From Pelobates cultripes (Eukaryota > Chordata > Amphibia > Anura > Pelobatidae), in contig OW240914.1 of NCBI GenBank assembly GCA_933207985.1, forward strand, positions 207,634,813-207,698,812: DNA of 64,000 bases, read 5' to 3'. The notes beneath the pieces are model-generated. The model was not told where the DNA came from and searched no databases. It saw nothing but the letters and a program-made list of their open reading frames with translations. This document shows positions 20,508-32,528 of this stretch, piece by piece. Both the position numbers and the translations under genes were made by a program. Within the stretch, counting starts at the first letter, position 1. Every line of letters starts with the position of its first letter.

Positions 20508-21437
20508 TGTAAATGATTTCCTTATGTTTACCTGTACCCATTCGGTTAATTCCTCTCTCTGCTAGTTAAGTGACTGTAAAGTATTCGTTATTTCTGTGTT
20601 CGGGACATTTATTCGTTCTACCGAACGGAAACCCTGAGTAGCAATCAGAACTTAGAACACTAAGTAACCACGAAAACCGCAAGGTAATTGAGTGCTTCCA
20701 GGTGGCCGCCATTCGGCATACGAACACGTTGCGAGAAGGATAGTTGCCATCTTAGATCTACCGAACGCGGTCAGCGGGACTTACTTGTGGATTGCCTGGA
20801 ACCATTTTCGGCATGACAAACACACGAACACCTGGTCTCTATGGAAGTCCTGTCTGACCGTTTTTCACTTACAGTATCAAACTGGCGTTCGGGAGTTTCA
20901 ATTAACCGAATGAGGGGAACATTCATATGGAACCAGATGCTGTATAACTATGGTAGTTTTTGTGTAATTACACACAAACGGAGACCGTCTCTTGCTACCA
21001 ATTTCATGGAACTCTAACTCGGATACAACCACATGGCGAGCCGTTCAAACTTCCACACGATGCGACACGAAAACTACCAAACGGATTTTCATGCAATTTG
21101 GATATGTTACTCTTAGTATCCTCAGCTACCCAGGGATGTGATTGTTATTTCTGTGATATGTAGAAAATCTATTTTTGAAAATGTGGAAAATTGTTAATGT
21201 TTCTGGCCAGCAGATAATTGAGTTTAGTATGTTGCTGGCCCAGAGGAGGAGCTTGTACTGCATAAATTGAATGCCTGTTGCTTCCATTAAATCAGTCTTG
21301 TTCCAGCATTAAGCTTTGGCTCATGTGTGGATTATTTGGCGATACCAGCGTTATTTTACCCTGTGGATTATTGTTGTTATTCTGCTATTCGGAAAAAGGG
21401 AATACTGGACGGTGATACAGATTACTACCGTCACACA
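20508..21437 (+). mobile_element. 3' LTR of the Gmr1-like element (LTR D)
   Basis: It opens TGTAAATGATTTCC directly after the polypurine tract and closes near ...CCGTCACACA, about 930 bp. The interior has a TATA-like GCATAAATTG at about 21260 and ATTAAA at about 21287, followed by gctcatgtgtgga, giving a U3-R-U5 layout. The block ggtggccgccattcgg is also found, with variation, in the LTRs at 23-24 kb and 62-63.6 kb, so these families are related. The 3' boundary is uncertain by a few bases because another LTR begins 13 bp later. Confidence 0.75.
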
Positions 21438-21450
21438 TACATATACATAT

Positions 21451-22259
21451 TGTCAAGGGTTGCTAGGCTGTTGTTCCTTCACTCCTCTGCTAGTCCTAGT
21501 TCCAGATGTGCTTAGTAGTGTTATAGCTCTCTCAAACCGTGTAGAGATTCCCACAATATAATGGACAAAACCAGTCAAATTGGGTACAAGAAGTGAGTTT
21601 ATTCAGCCAACTATACACATATTTACACCCAGGCCCTCAGCATGGGGTCTTCATTCATAACCACTTAAGCCCACCCAGTGGTCTCTGTGTCTGGGAGATA
21701 ATTGAGTTGATACTCGGTAAACTAATTATGCCCTGGATACAGAAATTTCCCCAACACATACAGAAAACAACAAGTTACCCCCACATGTCATACATCATTC
21801 AAAAGGTCTGATCTGAGCACTCGGATCCGTGGTGTACTATCTGAACGCCATCGTCTCAAAATTTAAACCCAGTGTTGTGGTCAGGATGACCGAAAAGAGT
21901 TCCACGCGGTCAGAGCCTTATGTCGGTGAATTGATGGGGTTAATATACTGACGTAGAGGGGGAGTTCCCTGGTGGTGATAGGGAGCAATTGTGGGGCTTG
22001 AGTGTTAGATGCTTCCATCCAAAAAGCACCATCCTGGGTGATTGGGAAAGGGGCAAAAATTGAGTTGCAAAATAACCGGGATAAGGGGGCGAGCTGGCGT
22101 TCCAGGGTGAACTTATGTTACTCCCGTTGATGGTGTCTATATACTCTGGCTCCCGAATGATGTCTCTTGGTCTGTGAACAAGGACAGTAGGGTGAGGGTA
22201 GTGCAGGGAAGTCCAGGGAACAAGTATATTTGGAAGGATAAGTCATCGCTTCTGTGACA
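21451..22259 (-). mobile_element. Solo LTR (family C), minus strand
   Basis: The plus-strand ends are TGTCAAGGGTTGC and CTTCTGTGACA. Flanking pentamers are catat and tatat (4 of 5 identical). On the minus strand an AATAAACTCACTTC poly(A)-like segment is present. Shared blocks with LTR A at 7.4-7.6 kb (cccacatgtcataca; ttccatccaaaaagca) show common ancestry. It sits 13 bp beyond the end of LTR D. Confidence 0.6.
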
Positions 22260-22264
22260 TATAT

Positions 22265-23071
22265 ATATATATATCTTAGACTAATACACTTTAATGGTGT
22301 CCAATAAACATTTCACTAATTCATCTATTAAGGTTACATACCTTTGATTGTGGCTGTTTGAGACTGACAGCATACCAGAAGCTTGTTGTTCTCTTGGCCA
22401 GTAGTGGCACATCCTTAGGGGCTCTTAGACATTACCCTACCAGATAATTATAATTAAAAAAATAAAAATCTACTGTCAGTGATTAAAGAGTGAACTACTG
22501 ACATTGCGTTCTTTTAGGAAAGGGTTAAAATGCAAGTATTCATAAAAAATTGTATATATACACCATTTAGTATTGCTGTGTTATAATTTTATCTTCCCCT
22601 TCTTCTTCCACTACAGCACAGACTGACTCACTGATAATCAATGATTACTGTCTAGGAAAGCTGTTGAGAGCAGCTGTGTCCATTTGTGAAATCTGTCCAT
22701 TCTGAGAGCACCTCAGGCATGCTCAGTGTGTTTCTAGAGATGATTTTTTTAAATACCCCATTTAATCATCAGCAGGGTTTGCAACTAGATGCCCTGTATA
22801 TATTAGTACAAAATTCCTAAAGAACCCAAAAAGATTAGTGACACAGTGTAGTATAAATATCTTTCAACCTTAAAAACTAAACATATAAACACCATAATAC
22901 AGTATTTTATGCAAGAAGCATTCAAATCCTGGTAAAAATAAATCCACTGAAATAATACATAAAAATGCGGCGCATGCAATATTTAACTATTATAATATAC
23001 AACAATGTGCCAAAGTGCTATATCCCATGAAATATTGCAACCAATTATGAAATGGTACAGTGCATGAAAAG
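22265..23071. other. AT-rich, no gene
   Basis: A short (TA)n run continues from the LTR flank at 22260-22274. The remainder is AT-rich with no recognised element. It is the 5' flank into which the LTR at 23077 inserted. Confidence 0.45.
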
Positions 23072-23076
23072 TGCTG

Positions 23077-24284
23077 TGTGACGAGACCAATCTCGCCACA
23101 TTGCATAGGAGAAGCCTGGCTGCTCGCCTGCTGCCTTTGGACTATGGCCCCCATGTTAAAAGACTTTGTTTCACCTGCAGAAAAGCTGTATTCGTGCTTT
23201 TCTGTCGGTTGTTCGGTAGATTCAATCTACCGAACAACCGCACGAATGAATAGACCACCTGGGAGCTGGAGTGTGCCGGCAATTAATCTCCCTGAAGCTG
23301 CGGTTAATTAATTGACAATTACTGGGTGGTCGCAGTTACACCTAGCCACCACACGATGGCGGTGTTATGGAAGCTCCCCGGGTAGCCAGCGCTTGTTCTA
23401 CCCAGCGGCAGGACACCAAAAGTGGACACTTTTGTCTTACAAGCCTCGCTGAGGCTGGAAGTCTGCAAACCCGTTCGGGAACCGCACAACGGAGCATTCG
23501 GGACTTTTAGTGCTGCAATTGTATTCGGTGTGCAAGTACCCAGATAGCCTGCCATGGAGCCTGTTCTTGGAATTAAAGACTTTGGCTCCATGGCGATTAA
23601 ACTGTATTCGTGTGGTCTGAGCGCCATTCACTTAATAATGTGCGCTCAGACCTGAGCTATCTGGGGATATGTTAAATGTATAGTTTTAATGTAATGTGCC
23701 TTACCTGGTGTATTTTAACAGTAATGCTTGTTTTAGTATCCCCACGTGCATAATGGAGATTTGCCTTTGTCTTGGGAGATAATTGAATTACTTCTCAATT
23801 ATCTCCCAGGGCAGAGGGGAGGAAGCCAGGATGCATTGTGGGAATACAATGTGACTGTGTGTCCTATTTGTCTGCTTGTCTGTCCCTTGTCACAGTCTCC
23901 CATTTGGTCCCCTAGGGGAGTGTCCACCAGGTGGGAGACCTGCATAAATACTGGGCAGGTAGCCCTCATTAAACAGACCACTGCTTGACCCTCAACACGG
24001 AGCCTTGTCTCGTCTTTGGGGGGATTTACTGAATGCTGATAGAGACTGATTGCTAGGAGTGTAAGCCGCTTGGATGCTTTTCCTATTCGTCTGCTAGCAG
24101 CAATTCGTATGGTTCCTGTTCGTGTGTTTGGAGTGCTATATTGGATGCCGTTCGGGAGTTTGGAGCATTCACTTATTGGCGGTTCGTGTGTTTGGTGTTC
24201 TGCAGTAGCTGTGCCTGCATCTCTGGAAAGGGGGCCGATCGCCTAAACGTTTTTTTCCCCTTTTGTGCAAAACGGTCCGTTACA
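23077..24284 (+). mobile_element. Solo LTR (family E), copy 1, exact 5-bp target duplication
   Basis: It starts TGTGACGAGACC and ends GGTCCGTTACA, 1208 bp. The flanks are TGCTG at 23072-23076 and TGCTG at 24285-24289, an exact 5-bp target duplication. Inside are an inverted repeat (gggagataattga / tcaattatctccc, 23774-23808), a TATA-like GCATAAATAC at about 23943 and ATTAAACAG at about 23969. No gag or pol is attached, so it is a solo LTR left by recombination between two LTRs. A second copy in opposite orientation is at 62167-63673. Confidence 0.9.
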
Positions 24285-24289
24285 TGCTG

Positions 24290-24598
24290 TATGTGATGAC
24301 AGCAATCTTTAAAACACACAATATAGAATATGAATTTCTATCAATTTGCAAGATTAATATATCAATAATTTTACCATAACATATCATACTCTTAAAGTGA
24401 TATAATGCATTAAAAAAAGTTATGCTAAAGTATATTGATAACACCAAATGCACATCAATACTTGCATACGTCCAGCATATAATGATCTAAAAATGAAACA
24501 AAACAAAGAAACACTTGTGCCGCTGAGCAAAGTCTCATAAATACAAGAATAACATTGAGAAAGTGTAAACTCACAAAGGTGGAGGGAATAGAGCACCA
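24290..24598. other. No gene
   Basis: AT-rich; continues the sequence interrupted by the solo LTR. Confidence 0.45.
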
Positions 24599-24606
24599 CT
24601 CATCAG

Positions 24607-24956
24607 TAGAGATGTTGCGAACTGTCTGCCGAACTGTTCGCGAACTGTCCGCCGGCGAACAATAGCGTGTTCGCGTTGGGCGAACATATCCGATTTCCGG
24701 TCCGCCCCCTATACGTCATCATTGAGTAAACTTTGACCCTGTACCTCACAGCCAGCAGACACATTCCACCCAATCAGCAGCAGACCCTCCCTCCCAGGAA
24801 GTGTCTGCTGACTGTGAGGTTCCGGGTCAAAGTTTACTCAATGATGACGTATAGGGGACGGATAGGAAATCGGATATGTTCGCCCAACGCCAACACGCTA
24901 TTGTTCGCCGGCGGACAGTTCGCGAACAGTTCGGCGGACAGTTCACGGCATCTCTA
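24607..24956. mobile_element. 350-bp palindromic hAT MITE with exact 8-bp target duplication
   Basis: The ends are TAGAGATGTTGCGAACTG and CAGTTCACGGCATCTCTA. The flanking octamer CTCATCAG is identical at 24599-24606 and 24957-24964. The two arms are complementary over about 130 bp with few mismatches: gttcgcgaactgtccgccgg against ccggcggacagttcgcgaac, and gtcatcattgagtaaacttt against its complement. Only a short loop of about 60 bp is unpaired. The 87-residue frame inside is incidental. Confidence 0.9.
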
Positions 24957-24964
24957 CTCATCAG

Positions 24965-25885
24965 TCCCTCGGGTATGTGGAACTAGGGGCGTCTGATGTG
25001 CCATTTGAAAATGTACATTGATTGACTCACCAGACGAAGGGCAGAGTGTATGTGTTGTCACGCCAAGGGTGCATAATTCATTGTTGCTCTATAGAATATT
25101 GCCATTTAATGTAATTTATAAAGTGCATATATGAATTGGCCACTTGGCAGAGGTCAGATGACAGAAGGGGTAACGTAAATTGCATAGGAATGTGAAAGGA
25201 GGCAGATGGTTTACCATATGGATTGAACCTTTGATGAATCAAAGGCTCTGCAAGGTGTGAAAAGTCACACATAAGTAACCTGGAAGTCTGGTTAAAATAT
25301 AAACTAACTCTCTAAATCGCCATATGCCTACATTTCCTTTTTGATAGGGGTCCTTTGATATGTTAATGACCATTAGCCTTTTGTTCCAGTATCATATCCA
25401 AAAGAAACATTAATATTTACACACAGATTAATAATTAAGGCTCATTTTTATTATATTTAGAATCGGACAAGTACAATCTTCTAATAAATGCCAAACATGA
25501 TTTGCGTAACTTAACCATAGGGGAAACGATCGTCATGTCCTCTATATTGGGTCACGAGTAAGGAGTGTGACATATCTATGGAATGGAAAAATGGTAAAAA
25601 AAAATTCATAGATACAATTATTATTTATGTGGCAAGTACATAAGAGGTGATAGAACCAAATGTTTCCATTTGGATTGATGTTGGTCTGGAACACAAGGGG
25701 GTGATGGTTTATAGTTACTATAGGTACGCCTTATATACACCTCTGGACGAGGCTTGGTAATCCACAGGGTATATATCTAATTATACTGAAGCATGTATTG
25801 GAATTGCTTGGGGGCCAGAATCTAATTCTGAGTGAGTCACTATCTCCCTTACCAGTGACCCCTGGGCATATGAGGCCCCCAATAA
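24965..25885. other. No gene recognised
   Basis: AT-rich mixed sequence. Short frames (60-70 residues) have no family signature. Confidence 0.4.
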
Positions 25886-26760
25886 TAGACATGTGCAATT
25901 AGTTTCATTCCAAATGTTAATTCAGACGAATTTCTGGAAATTAGGACTTTCGGATACTTCCGAAAGTTCTTTGGAATTTTCCCACGCTGTGTAATTTGAC
26001 TCAAAACAACACTCTGATTGGTTGATTGAAAGTAACCAATCAGAGAGTTATGAGTCAAATTACACAGCGTGGGAAAATTCCAAAGAACTTTCCCACGCTG
26101 TGTAAAATGACAAAGAGCACTCTGATTGGCTGGATTTCAAGATAACCAATCAGAGTGCTGTGACAGATAAATGTAGAGACTTACCTGTCAGTCCCTTCAT
26201 TTGCCTGTCAGAGCACTCTGATTGGATGGCTTAAACCAACCAACCAGAGTGCTCTGAGCCTAATTGCAGGGCAGGGCAAGGACTTATAAGCCTTCCCCTG
26301 CCCTGCGGAGCTCAGTCTGCGCGGTGCCCTCCATGGGTTAAGATGGATTACTTTTTTTGCGGTCATTATGGATTTTTATTTGGAATTTTTTGGGGCTGAA
26401 AAAAGAAGATATGAAATGGTAAGTTTTATTTTATTCTTTTACAGGTACCTAGTTATTGGTCCCCCCTCACTATTTTTAGGGTGAGGGGGATAGGTAGAGG
26501 TTCATTAATTTTTTTGGGAGGGGGTGACTAGGGGTTTGGGGACCCCTAGTCACCTGGGGGGGTTACAGTTTTTATTTAGGGCCACCACCTGCCGCTCAGG
26601 AGTGGGGGCAAGGGGGCAGGACAATAGGTCCCCTCTTATTTTTATTTAGGGCCCCCACCCACCGCTCAGGGGTGGGGGCCAGGGGGGAGGACAATAGGTC
26701 CCCCCTTATTCTTCTTTAGGGCCCCCACCCACTGCTAGGGGGGGCCACTGGGCCCCCTCC
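25886..26760 (+). mobile_element. Member of the TAGACATGTGCAATT family with CCAAT block and 2-3 minisatellite units
   Basis: It starts TAGACATGTGCAATTAG, the terminus seen in reverse at 14870 and 40763. Then come cacgctgtgtaatttgac hairpins and several gattggttg / caaccaatc pairs. A TATA-like ACTTATAAGCC at 26282 follows, then gtaagttttattttattctt and the unit gcccccacccaccgctcagg at about 26590-26740. The same order is expanded enormously at 48.9-56.4 kb. The right terminus is lost near 26760. Confidence 0.7.
25985..26345 (+). promoter_or_regulatory. CCAAT-box cluster and TATA-like box, promoter-like
   Basis: Multiple ATTGGTT/AACCAAT motifs occur in inverted pairs (26016-26045, 26123-26155, 26218-26252), followed by TTATAAGCC at 26284. 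The same arrangement occurs at 49190-49480. CCAAT boxes upstream of a TATA box are a standard RNA polymerase II promoter layout. Whether it is active is unknown. Confidence 0.4.
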
Positions 26761-26900
26761 TGTGTCATGTCCTCGTTCTCTGACCGAGGACCCGATATGG
26801 TAGTCTGCCCTAAGGCGATTTAAGCGGCCTCGAGGCCCCCATCAGCGTGAGGCCTTAGGCGGCTGACTAAATCACCTAATTAGAGAGCCGCCTCTGGGTA
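26761..26900. repeat. Degenerate GC-rich repeat end
   Basis: The text taaggcgatttaagcggcct, followed by aggccttaggcggctgac, forms an imperfect inverted repeat. It resembles the subterminal part of GC-rich hAT-like frog elements. Family not certain. Confidence 0.35.
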
Positions 26901-27840
26901 TAAGAATCATGTTAAGAGACATCTACAATAGCATTGTGATTTCATAAGTATTTCTGATAAACTATGATTTGTGGTTTTTAAATCTGATTTAAAAATGAAA
27001 ATTATAAATGATCTTGGTGGTGGCAGCTTTTATAGGTGTGGATGGTGTTGAGAGGGATCTTTTATAACTCTTGTTGATAGTGATTTTTGATTAGTGAATA
27101 TTAACCCTTTCATCCACTAATGCAAGATACACACCTGCCAGTTAGTGGTGGGGTCTGTGACGCTATACATATGTTTTAGATTTTATTTATTTTTTATATT
27201 CCTTTTAAATAAGGAACACAATAAATACCATATATATATTGTATTTATTTGCGCACCATAGTGTACATTTTCCGGTTTAAGAAATGAACCCTAGCTGTCA
27301 GACTGATAAAAACTTTTTTGAACCACTAGGCTATAGGTGAACACTAAAGTAAGAGAAACTCAGAGGTTTTAATGTCTGTGTCTTCTGATAATGTGCCATC
27401 CAATATCAACTTTTTTTAATCTTCTAGAAATGTGTAATTTGTGTGCTGTGTCTGTCGGCAGAAAATATATTCCTCAAACCCCAACACTGTGTGCCCTCTG
27501 GAAAAGTGCCCCCCACATTCACAGTACAGTGTGCTTTCTGGAAATGTTTGCCCCAGTCCCAGGATTGTATGCGCCCGTTGAAGAATGCCAACAGGCTATA
27601 TCCAAGGTTTCCAGGTACAGTTACATTATTGTCTTGTCCTGTTATCTTCATGCCTTCTTTTTATATTGGATTTTTCTGTGCTAGCAAGTAGCAATTGTAA
27701 TAATGTAATATTCACTGTTTAGTATATACAAGCCCAGTAAAAAAACGCATGCATTTAATTATGCCTTTTTTTGTCAACCTTTTTTATTTGAGGCAATTGA
27801 GATATACATTGCATTTAGAAAGTCATAACAACTGCAAACT
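26901..27840. other. No gene recognised
   Basis: AT-rich. Frames of 75-97 residues at 27.4-27.7 kb overlap on both strands and show no domain. Confidence 0.4.
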
Positions 27841-27844
27841 TAAC

Positions 27845-28266
27845 ATGTACAAAAACAGAAACATGATTCTTAGCGAAGTCTGCCTCATATTTAAATTTTA
27901 AGGATACAAGAAAACTGCTTGCAAAAGCTGCAGATTTCTTATATTGCTGCCTTTGCAAGCCCTACCCTTCTAACTCAGCCCAGACTTTCCGTGGCAGTTC
28001 AATGCAGCTTGATGAGAAGTCTTTGGAAGGTGCTCTAAAGCAATTGCAGCCTCTTGAGTTTAGCTCCACTGAGCCAACCAAACCTGGAAGTAACATGACC
28101 TGTTATCTGATTGACAGCCAGTGGGGTGTAACAAGGTTCATCTATAAAAGTGCCAATATCTGTTAAAAATTGCACATTTGTAAAATGAAAAGAAGACGAC
28201 AGACTCTTCACACATAAAGCACTTTAACAAGTTGAAGTGCTTTAGGAGTCTGGAGTTTCTCTTTAA
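27845..28266 (+). mobile_element. TTAA-type repeat family F, copy 1
   Basis: Shares, in the same order as 57.65-58.00 kb, agtttagctccactgag, a ctgattgacagcca(g) segment, ataaaagtgccaat, and a terminus ending in (t)ctttaa (TTAA at 28263-28266). Non-coding. The left end is approximate. Confidence 0.65.
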
Positions 28267-28337
28267 AAATATTTTTGCAGAAATCACTCCTGGGCGGCAG
28301 CAATGACTACAGTACACATAAGCCCCAATATATATAG

Positions 28338-28562
28338 TAAAAACCAAAAGAAAAAAGTTACCTGCGCTCTCTCCTTAATCCCTATTTATATTTAGACAAA
28401 TGGAGGTTATTTAGTTACTGCAATGGCCATTGGAGGGAATGCCCGCCTGCCTACACTGACCCTTCACCTTGGCCATTGGAGTAACTAAATGACCTCAATT
28501 TGTCTAAATATACATAGGGATTAAGGAGAGAGCACAGGTAACTTTTTTTCTTTTGGTTTTTA
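28338..28562. mobile_element. 225-bp fold-back MITE
   Basis: The left arm TAAAAACCAAAAGAAAAAAG, then ttacctg and ctctctccttaatccctat, is mirrored by the right arm atagggattaaggagagag, then caggtaac and CTTTTGGTTTTTA. Arms are about 100 bp with few mismatches, including tttagacaaatggaggt / acctcaatttgtctaaa. TA lies at each end, which would fit a mariner-type target, but this is not decisive. Confidence 0.75.
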
Positions 28563-28569
28563 AAAATAT

Positions 28570-30300
28570 TTTTGCCTACAGGATTTTTGCCACTGCTATG
28601 ACTCACTTGAATTTATAAAGCAAATGGTTTTTTGAAACTGTGCACATTGCATTAATAACATTAACATTAATACTATATATATTAAAAGAATACCTTTTAT
28701 TTTAATAAAAGTTGAAATAAAATAATACTTTGGCATGGCAGTGTAGCTTTAGTAGAACTGCTAAAAATGCTACAACAAAGATATATCATTGTTAGCTGTT
28801 CATGTTTCAAACATTTATTGTGGAATCCTGTGGGACAAAGTCTTAGATTCCAGAGTTATCTTTTCAGACTCTCCCTTTTGATCTCTTTGCAGAATGTGCT
28901 GGTAACTATCAGTAGACCAATGCAAGACTGCAGGCAGGCATGCAGTTCCATGGTCACTTAACCTTTCCATTCCCAATAAATTAAAGGATGTGTGTATACT
29001 TGGCATGCTAGTATTAACGTAGTAAATGTATAAGAAATAGGTAAAATGGCATAATATACAATAAAACAATAAACGGATTAGAAGGTGCATGATGTACATT
29101 GCTTTGCCATCAGAAATCCTGAAGCCCTTAAGCAAATGTTGCCACCTGTCCAAGGACACTATACTAGAGACACACATACAGACACAACATACAAACACAA
29201 ATATGCATTGATACACTTTCCCAGATACACATGCAGATGCAGATACAGACACACAAACATATATATATGGGGCAGTTTCAAGAGTCTGCACCATCATTCT
29301 GCATTTGATCTTTGGTGTCCAAGATTCAGGACACCAGTCTACAAAACGTATAGCACAAGGTTCATCAGACATGCTCGTACAGTGCAATTTGGGCACTTAG
29401 CCCATAAGCAGCACTTCAACAGTGCTCTGCTTGTGTGCAGACCTGAGTGGGGCTGGGTAGTGTAAGAGACAATTAGCCTGGCATCCATTCATGCCAACCT
29501 GACATGCTATTATTTTAAAACAGGCCCACCCATTTTCCCTGTGGGACCTCCATTTATGGTATTATCAGTGATATGAGAGGCATTTCAGCCTAGGGACTGC
29601 AGAGCTGAGGTCTTGATAAAGACTCAAACAGGTCAAAACATTGCTTTTTTCATGTCCAATAAAGTCTGCTTTGGATTTACCATTGAGTGCCTATACTTTT
29701 CTCTCTGCTACCTCGAAAGGCATTACTGACATACCTCCTACTGGCCACCCATCCTGATTTACATAGCTACCAATGTGGAGGAGATATGACATTCACACAT
29801 GCATCCCAAGACACAAACTGCCATATAAAAACATACAAAAACATATTCACAGACACACATACAAAAACCAGCACAGATACACACTCACTCACAGTTGTAC
29901 ACTCTCATTTACCCTCCACACATTAGTATGAAAATATTTATTTAATATTGCATTTACATTTTACATCACTAGTGTCTAATAAAGCATGTTGTAACAGCTT
30001 GAAGGCATCTTTTGATTTATCCCACAGCATCCTTAGAGTGCTGAGATAAATGGATATGGCATCACATCCTCCCAGTGTTCTTTGCACACTGGTGCAAAGG
30101 GAGACAACAATGTGGTGGGATATCAATATAGCTAAGGGGCCTGCTCAGTTGCAGCTGTTCAATATGGTTAGATTCAAGGAAATATGTATATCTCAGCTAC
30201 CTACACCACATAGTGTTGCAGCACCCCAAGCCACCAAGCTGCCCCTTGTCTACAGAAATACAGCCTATACCTCCCTGATGGCAATCATGCATGTCTAATA
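28570..30300. other. No gene; possible retroelement tail at 29.6 kb
   Basis: Mostly unassigned. At 29610-29700 the text (ggtcttgataaagactcaaa, then gtccaataaagtctgctttg) resembles 3' tails of frog elements that carry a ...gaaacg...aataaa... motif, which I cannot assign firmly. CA-rich patches lie at 29160-29260 and 29790-29890; the long minus-strand frame over the first is an artefact. Confidence 0.35.
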
Positions 30301-30309
30301 GATTGCCAT

Positions 30310-30500
30310 GGTTCTGTTTGATGTACATTTATTCTGCCGGCTGCCTGGCAGTGTTTTAAACGTGAAAAAAATTAATCACAATAGTTCATTGAGGTAATTA
30401 TTTGGTTTCACCCTGCAGAGTACAGCTTCTATGTACTGCCAGACAGAACTTTAAAGCATGGCAGCCAGTAGAATGGATGTAGATCTCATAGAAGCAGTGA
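30310..30500. repeat. Imperfect fold-back repeat
   Basis: tattctgccggctgcctggc on the left pairs imperfectly with gcatggcagccagtagaatg on the right, extending outward to gatgtaca / gtagatct. Likely an old palindromic MITE. Confidence 0.45.
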
Positions 30501-30641
30501 TCTGGTAAAACATAGATTTATATCAAATTGGAAACTAGGGAAACAAATGTGAAAATTAGAAAGAAATGTAATGCACAAAACAGAAAACCTTAGATAATGC
30601 TTACCAGGACATGATTCAAAACTAGAACATTAATGTATTCC

Positions 30642-31546
30642 TGGTACCTCCGCCAAAGGGATGCTTCCCAGCTGCAACTGGGTTGGGGAACTCACTCTGT
30701 CGCTCCCAGGCACTGGACGCCACAGAGTCCTTGGAGCTCCAGTCCTTACAAGGACTCTTCCTGCTGCATCTTCCACCAGCTGCAACAAGCTGGCACAGGG
30801 ATTAGCCCTTTTCTCCCCCCCAGTAACTGGACTAGACCGAGTACAGAGAGCAGGGATTAACCCTTTTCTCCCCCCTAGTAACTAGACGAGTAACACTGAC
30901 AATGCTTTATTGGTACACACAGCTTTTATGCACAGACCCCCTCAGGAGGTCTCCATTCAGTTCAACACAATCTCAGGCTGGAGGGGGATGGCGTACAGAT
31001 AACCATCTCCCGCCCTGAGAGATACCAACTGTACAACAGTAAAGCACATCATATACATGGGAAAAACACTTAGGGGCTCCGTGCCCTTGGAAGGGAAAGG
31101 GGTCACACAACCGGGAGCTACAAGCCTGGCCTTGTAGCTCCCGGGAGGGGAAAGCAGTGATGATAGCTCCGTTAGGAGAAGGTAGGGCGATCCCCAACAC
31201 AGGGACCTGAAACAGTGCGGGCAGGCCAGTTCGGGATACGAATGCTTCCCCTGGTTGGCGCTCAGCTGTATGAACCATCGGCCACCCAGGGGAGCATTCG
31301 TTAATGATTTCCCTTACGGTTTCAGAACGTTCTAATGAGCGTTCTAAATGGGAAGTCAAGGTGGTCCTCATTCGTGAGACGAATGGGTTCCATTCGTATG
31401 AGCTCTCCCGACCGTGGAACAGGCAAAATACACAAAATACATACCAGATACATGGGAAGACACAGAATACAAGGGGAAAACACACAAATAAGCAGTGGGC
31501 ATGGTACTTAGTGACGGTGGTCCATCACAGGTGCCCTCTGTGGTAA
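30642..31546 (-). mobile_element. Solo LTR (family A), copy 2, minus strand
   Basis: The plus-strand left end is TGGTACCTCCGCC and the right end probably ...GTGGTAACA. It shares agtccttacaaggact, ctggcacagggattagccct-type and agtaactagacga blocks with the LTR at 6.9 kb. On the minus strand GCATAAAAGC is followed by AATAAAGC at about 30907, a TATA/poly(A) pair. A 14-bp-arm hairpin (ccgggagctacaag / cttgtagctcccgg) lies at 31111-31144. A target duplication is not evident, so the right boundary is approximate. Confidence 0.6.
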
Positions 31547-31574
31547 CATGCAGAAATGCAGTCAAAAATACCAT

Positions 31575-31715
31575 TAATAATTAGTTTATTTATAAAATAT
31601 TTTACTAGGAAGCATACATTGAGATTTCTCTTATTTTCCAGTATATGTTGGGTCAACAAACACTGCATCGTTGCAATATTATAGGACTGCTATGATGCTA
31701 TCTCAAAAGTACACC
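31575..31715 (+). repeat. Common frog dispersed repeat
   Basis: Text of the form tttataaaatattttactag, then gaagcatacattgagatttc, tcttattttccagtatatg and gggtcaacaaacactgcatc. I recognise this as a widespread anuran repeat but cannot give its class. Confidence 0.4.
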
Positions 31716-32526
31716 CACTGGTACATTTACTTTTTATATGTATTAAATAGAGAATGTCTTTAGATTTTCATTAAATAAAAATAACTAAAAAAAAAAAAAA
31801 AGCTCTGAATATTCTTCTCTTTTATGTTCTCCTATGGTTCTACTCTGCTTAATCTCTTTCACATTGAAACAAAGTGCTTGCTATGATCTCCATACAAATG
31901 TGAAATGGTAACAAGGGGTTTCTGGGCCCCTCACTTGTCCCGTTATGTGTTCTGTCTCTTTTACCAGGTATCGACTCCTCTATCTGTCCTCCTCCTTCCA
32001 GCCAGGCATTGACCCAACTGCCTGTTCTCCTCCTTTCAGGCAGGTAATGAACACTGTGCCTGTCCTCTTCCTTCCAGGCATGCATCAACCCCTCTGCCTG
32101 AGCTACCTCCAAATACTGCCATAACAAATGCACTTGCGGCTCACAGGCCTAGCTTTTGGCACCATCGTTTTAAACGCACTTCTGATTCTCAGGTGAGCTC
32201 TTTACCTACAGGTCCCCAGTACTAGGGAACAGTGCAGTCAAAAAGTCAGTCCTAAAATTTTGCTACTGGAAATCATGATAGAATCTGGCAAAATATACTA
32301 TTCCTAAGTGTACATGGAAACAGTATTTTATTTCACACAGGATTATACTCTGTCAACATTACTTTATACTTATGGTGACACACTCAATATAATAGATTAT
32401 ACAAAATTATGCGAGCAATCATACAGATAACCACATAACACAATAAAATATAACTCTACAAAGGAGGGGAGTAAAAAAAACATAACATTCTGTCTGCAAT
32501 ACCATCATATGCAAATATATGCAATA
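31716..32526. other. No gene; poly(A) run and pyrimidine-rich text
   Basis: An A-run of about 15 at 31786-31801 could be the tail of a retroposed copy, but its body is not recognised. A short degenerate tandem (aggcattgaccc / aggtaatgaaca / aggcatgcatcaacc) lies at 31960-32100. Confidence 0.4.
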
Positions 32527-32528
32527 TA

